Below are positions 61,838 to 64,000 of a stretch of 64,000 nt of DNA, one piece after another. The stretch is from NCBI GenBank assembly GCA_003611875.1, contig RAYY01000024.1, positions 1 to 64,000 on the forward strand, read 5' to 3'. Under the pieces are notes generated by a model. The model ran no database searches, had not been told where the DNA came from, and was given only the letters and a program-made list of their open reading frames with translations. Positions within the stretch are counted from its first letter, which is position 1; the number at the start of each line of letters is the position of its first letter. The stretch is from a bacterium D16-56 (GTDB taxonomy: Bacteria; Bacillota; Clostridia; Lachnospirales; Lachnospiraceae). A program made the position numbers and the translations under genes.

Positions 61838-63685
61838 CTACTTTTTGCTTTCAAAGAAGGGAAAGGCTTCAACGGCATCTAAGATATCCTGGAAATCTTC
61901 CCGAGGTGCCAGATCGATATATTGTTTGAGCAGCTCTGATTCCTGATGCTTGAAGGGTCCGTAAAAAATATCATACAGGTTATGTCCCCGCATATAAGTT
62001 TTGACATCTTCAAAATGTGTTTTCAGATCTTCTTCTGTATCAATTTCTTTTCCTATGATTTCTGTTAAGTGCCGGCCGCTGGACAGACGGTGAAGATATT
62101 CCTTCCATTTATTAAGAAGAATGTGCCAAAAGGCGTCCTGGCTTTCTATAATTCCCAATGCCGTCATGACAGAAGGATTTAAGAAGTAGTTTTCAAAGGA
62201 GTAGTATTTTAAAATCAGCACATTACGGCGGCGCACCCGGGGGAGCTTATCAACATCTTCTGCGCTTCGTTCGTCATAGTAATGGCACAGCTGTGCAGCC
62301 AGCTTTTCCGGGTCTTGGCCGTCGCCGTCCCGTATCATCAGAAACTGGTCCTGAAGGTACACCTGATTCATGTATTTTAAGTTGGCATAGGTTTTGATAT
62401 TTGTGCAGCTGTTAGTAGTTAAAATGGAGATCCTGGAAAGCCTGCCGTCAGAATCCCTCAGCTCCGGATAATATTTTTCCAGGAGAAGAGGCAGGCGGCT
62501 TTTATCTTGTTTGCCTTCTACGATAAATACAAAGCTGACGTTTAAAAGATCATTGGCTCCATAGCCTAAATCATCTAAAATTTGGTCAATATCTGCATGC
62601 TCTCTCACTATGGAGTAATCTTCCGGATCCATCACAATCTGACAGAGTTGGCGTCTGGTAAAGTTTGCAATCAAATTAGGTGAATGGGTGGAGAAAATCA
62701 CCTGGTTTTTTCGGGACAGGCGAAATAAAACCGCTCCGGCGGTTTTCTGAAGGGATGGGTGCAAAAATAGTTCCGGATATTCTACCATAATAATACTGGG
62801 AAGTCGTTTTTCGCTTTCGATATAGGTTTCCAGCAGGGACAGCATATAGATGCTTTTCATGCCGTTGCTTAGGTTCTCTACGGGGCAGGGGTGCTGCTGT
62901 CCGTCGCGCCGGGTTTGGGCAGTGATGGAAAACAGAGCATCCGGGTTGCAGGTCAAGGTGTAAAGAATTTCCTCGATTCCTCCGTTTTTTCTGTAGTTTT
63001 CATTTACTTTCCTGGAAAGACCGCTGAGATTTAAGCAGTACATTTTGTACTCCAATAGCTTGGCGGTCTCCACAAGCAGCAGGTCCTCCGGCATTTTCTG
63101 GTTGATCAGACCAATACAGCGAAAGCATTGGTTGCAAAGCTTTGCTGGGTCAAACATACAGGTATCGGAGCGAAGCCGGATAAGCTGTTCCTCCTCCTGG
63201 AATAAAAGCAGGTCTTCCTGGAATGCGGTCAGGTGGCGGTCCGTGTCGATTACATACAGACGGGGAAGGATTTCGGGAATAAAGGGATTGTGCTTGTGGG
63301 AGGTATCGCTGTAGCGGGGGGCGCGGCTGCGGCTGATCATGCAGGTGAAGGTAAGCTGGCGGCCGTCAAAGGAGGGAAGCTTTGTCATAAAGGCTTTTTT
63401 CCAGGCAGGAAATCGCTTGTACTGGCTGACTGCCCCCTGGGCATGGAGGATCTGCAGGTCTTCCTGGGTGATGCTTAAGGTCATGGAAATTTCAATGTTT
63501 TGATTCTTTTCGTTAAAGTCCGTTTCGGATACGCAGTAGCTTCCTAAGGCAGCGCGGATGGCTTTTAAGACGCCTGTTTTTCCGGTGTTGTTTTTGCCTA
63601 CCAGGATCAGGGCATTTTCGATATGCCGGATTTCCAGATCGCGGATGGATTTAAAATTACGGATGGAAAGTTGGGTTATTTGCAT
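61838..63685 (-). CDS. OLD family-like ATPase with TOPRIM domain
   Basis: The 615-residue protein has Walker A VGKNNTGKTG (about 29-38) and signature LSNGMKS (about 273). Walker B is IIMVEYPELFLHP (about 298) and the H-loop is FSTHSPNLIANF (about 329). A C-terminal TOPRIM domain starts at FIVEGKQDKSR (about 388). Such ATP-driven nucleases (Overcoming Lysogenization Defect type) act in phage defence or DNA repair. No UvrD-like partner gene (GajB) is beside it in the window. Good start at 63685 with GGAGATG upstream. It lies outside the element. Confidence 0.8.
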   Translation of the reverse strand: MQITQLSIRNFKSIRDLEIRHIENALILVGKNNTGKTGVLKAIRAALGSYCVSETDFNEKNQNIEISMTLSITQEDLQILHAQGAVSQYKRFPAWKKAFMTKLPSFDGRQLTFTCMISRSRAPRYSDTSHKHNPFIPEILPRLYVIDTDRHLTAFQEDLLLFQEEEQLIRLRSDTCMFDPAKLCNQCFRCIGLINQKMPEDLLLVETAKLLEYKMYCLNLSGLSRKVNENYRKNGGIEEILYTLTCNPDALFSITAQTRRDGQQHPCPVENLSNGMKSIYMLSLLETYIESEKRLPSIIMVEYPELFLHPSLQKTAGAVLFRLSRKNQVIFSTHSPNLIANFTRRQLCQIVMDPEDYSIVREHADIDQILDDLGYGANDLLNVSFVFIVEGKQDKSRLPLLLEKYYPELRDSDGRLSRISILTTNSCTNIKTYANLKYMNQVYLQDQFLMIRDGDGQDPEKLAAQLCHYYDERSAEDVDKLPRVRRRNVLILKYYSFENYFLNPSVMTALGIIESQDAFWHILLNKWKEYLHRLSSGRHLTEIIGKEIDTEEDLKTHFEDVKTYMRGHNLYDIFYGPFKHQESELLKQYIDLAPREDFQDILDAVEAFPFFESKK

Positions 63686-63809
63686 GGCGGCATCTCCTTT
63701 TTCGTGTAGAGGAAAGGCAGGACGGGATATTTATTATAATCAGTATAGACAAGAATGGGAGAAAATGCAAGTGTCCAGCGGCGGTTTCCAAATATCTGCG
63801 GACAAGAAG

Positions 63810-63891
63810 CATCGGGCGTCCACCCGATGTGGAAAACTGGACGAAAATAGTCTTACAAGTGAGCTTGACGTCTGTTTTCGTCCAGTTTTCC
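63810..63891. other. intergenic palindromes near the right edge
   Basis: A hairpin CATCGGG-CCCGATG lies around 63810-63829. A perfect 17-bp inverted repeat GGAAAACTGGACGAAAA (63831-63847) / TTTTCGTCCAGTTTTCC (63875-63891) follows. No gene was recognised in 63686-64000. The right part matches the repeat at the window start. Confidence 0.55.
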
Positions 63892-64000
63892 CCGCCCCGT
63901 GAACTGTAACTGATAATTTATCGCTAGGACTCCGTACTGAAAACCCTTGTGTAGATATTTCGGTCTATTTTCCCGAGTGCACAAGTCCAGAATACTCAGC

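Overview
The window looks like a chromosomal segment of a Gram-positive gut anaerobe of the Clostridia, most likely Lachnospiraceae. The support is gene content (DUF3737, MalY/PatB aminotransferase, cyclophilin-like lipoproteins, FucO, Spo0A-like and DpnD/PcfM mobile-element proteins), strong AGGAGG-type ribosome binding sites, frequent GTG/TTG starts, and a Gram-positive LexA box in front of uvrB. No rRNA or tRNA gene was seen.

Layout. (1) 1-2150: an ABC-F ribosome-protection ATPase behind a long leader containing a consensus promoter, a 29-codon leader peptide and a ladder of mutually exclusive hairpins ending in a terminator. This is the architecture of antibiotic-responsive attenuation. 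(2) 2500-15000: a chromosomal cluster of a lipoprotein Ntn hydrolase, a PaaK-like adenylate-forming enzyme, an ABC/FtsX exporter, two cyclophilin-like lipoproteins, a MATE exporter, DUF3737, a LysE exporter and a PatB-type aminotransferase. Short repeats recur in its promoter regions. (3) 15250-17570: a broken transposase, a truncated tyrosine integrase and the first 290 bp of uvrB with its promoter, the relics of an earlier integration. (4) About 17568-58002: a ~40.4 kb integrative mobilizable element inserted in uvrB. (5) 57716-64000: intact uvrB, a TetR-type regulator with an in-frame stop, fucO, and an OLD-like ATPase/nuclease.

The element runs left to right as follows. The left end has a proteasome-like Ntn hydrolase and an Rpn nuclease. 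Next is an ABC-three-component (ABC-3C) predicted defence operon. Then come regulators and zinc-ribbon membrane proteins. A long rightward operon follows: PAPS-reductase-like protein, SNF2-type helicase, JAB peptidase, ThiF/E1, DNA methyltransferase, E2-like protein, Rad52-like annealing protein and SMC-like ATPase. This resembles the PRTRC/ubiquitin-like modules of other mobile elements. Further right are a secreted beta-helix/InlB-repeat protein, a serine resolvase, a possible Rep-like protein, DUF3102, a VirD4-type coupling protein, a MOBQ relaxase, an excisionase and two translationally coupled tyrosine integrases. No type IV secretion channel genes are present, so transfer would need a helper.

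The integrase gene ends 13 bp before the LexA box and promoter of uvrB. The element therefore carries a replacement uvrB promoter and N-terminal coding segment that rebuilds uvrB on insertion. A degenerate copy of the same integrase-promoter-uvrB block at the left boundary shows that this site was used at least twice. Three transfer promoters (coupling protein, mob genes, DUF3102) share a GTCACAGCTTT box exactly 28 bp before the -10, a compact regulon not explained by any recognised regulator in the window.

Positions were read by eye. Hairpin and short-motif edges may be off by one or two bases.
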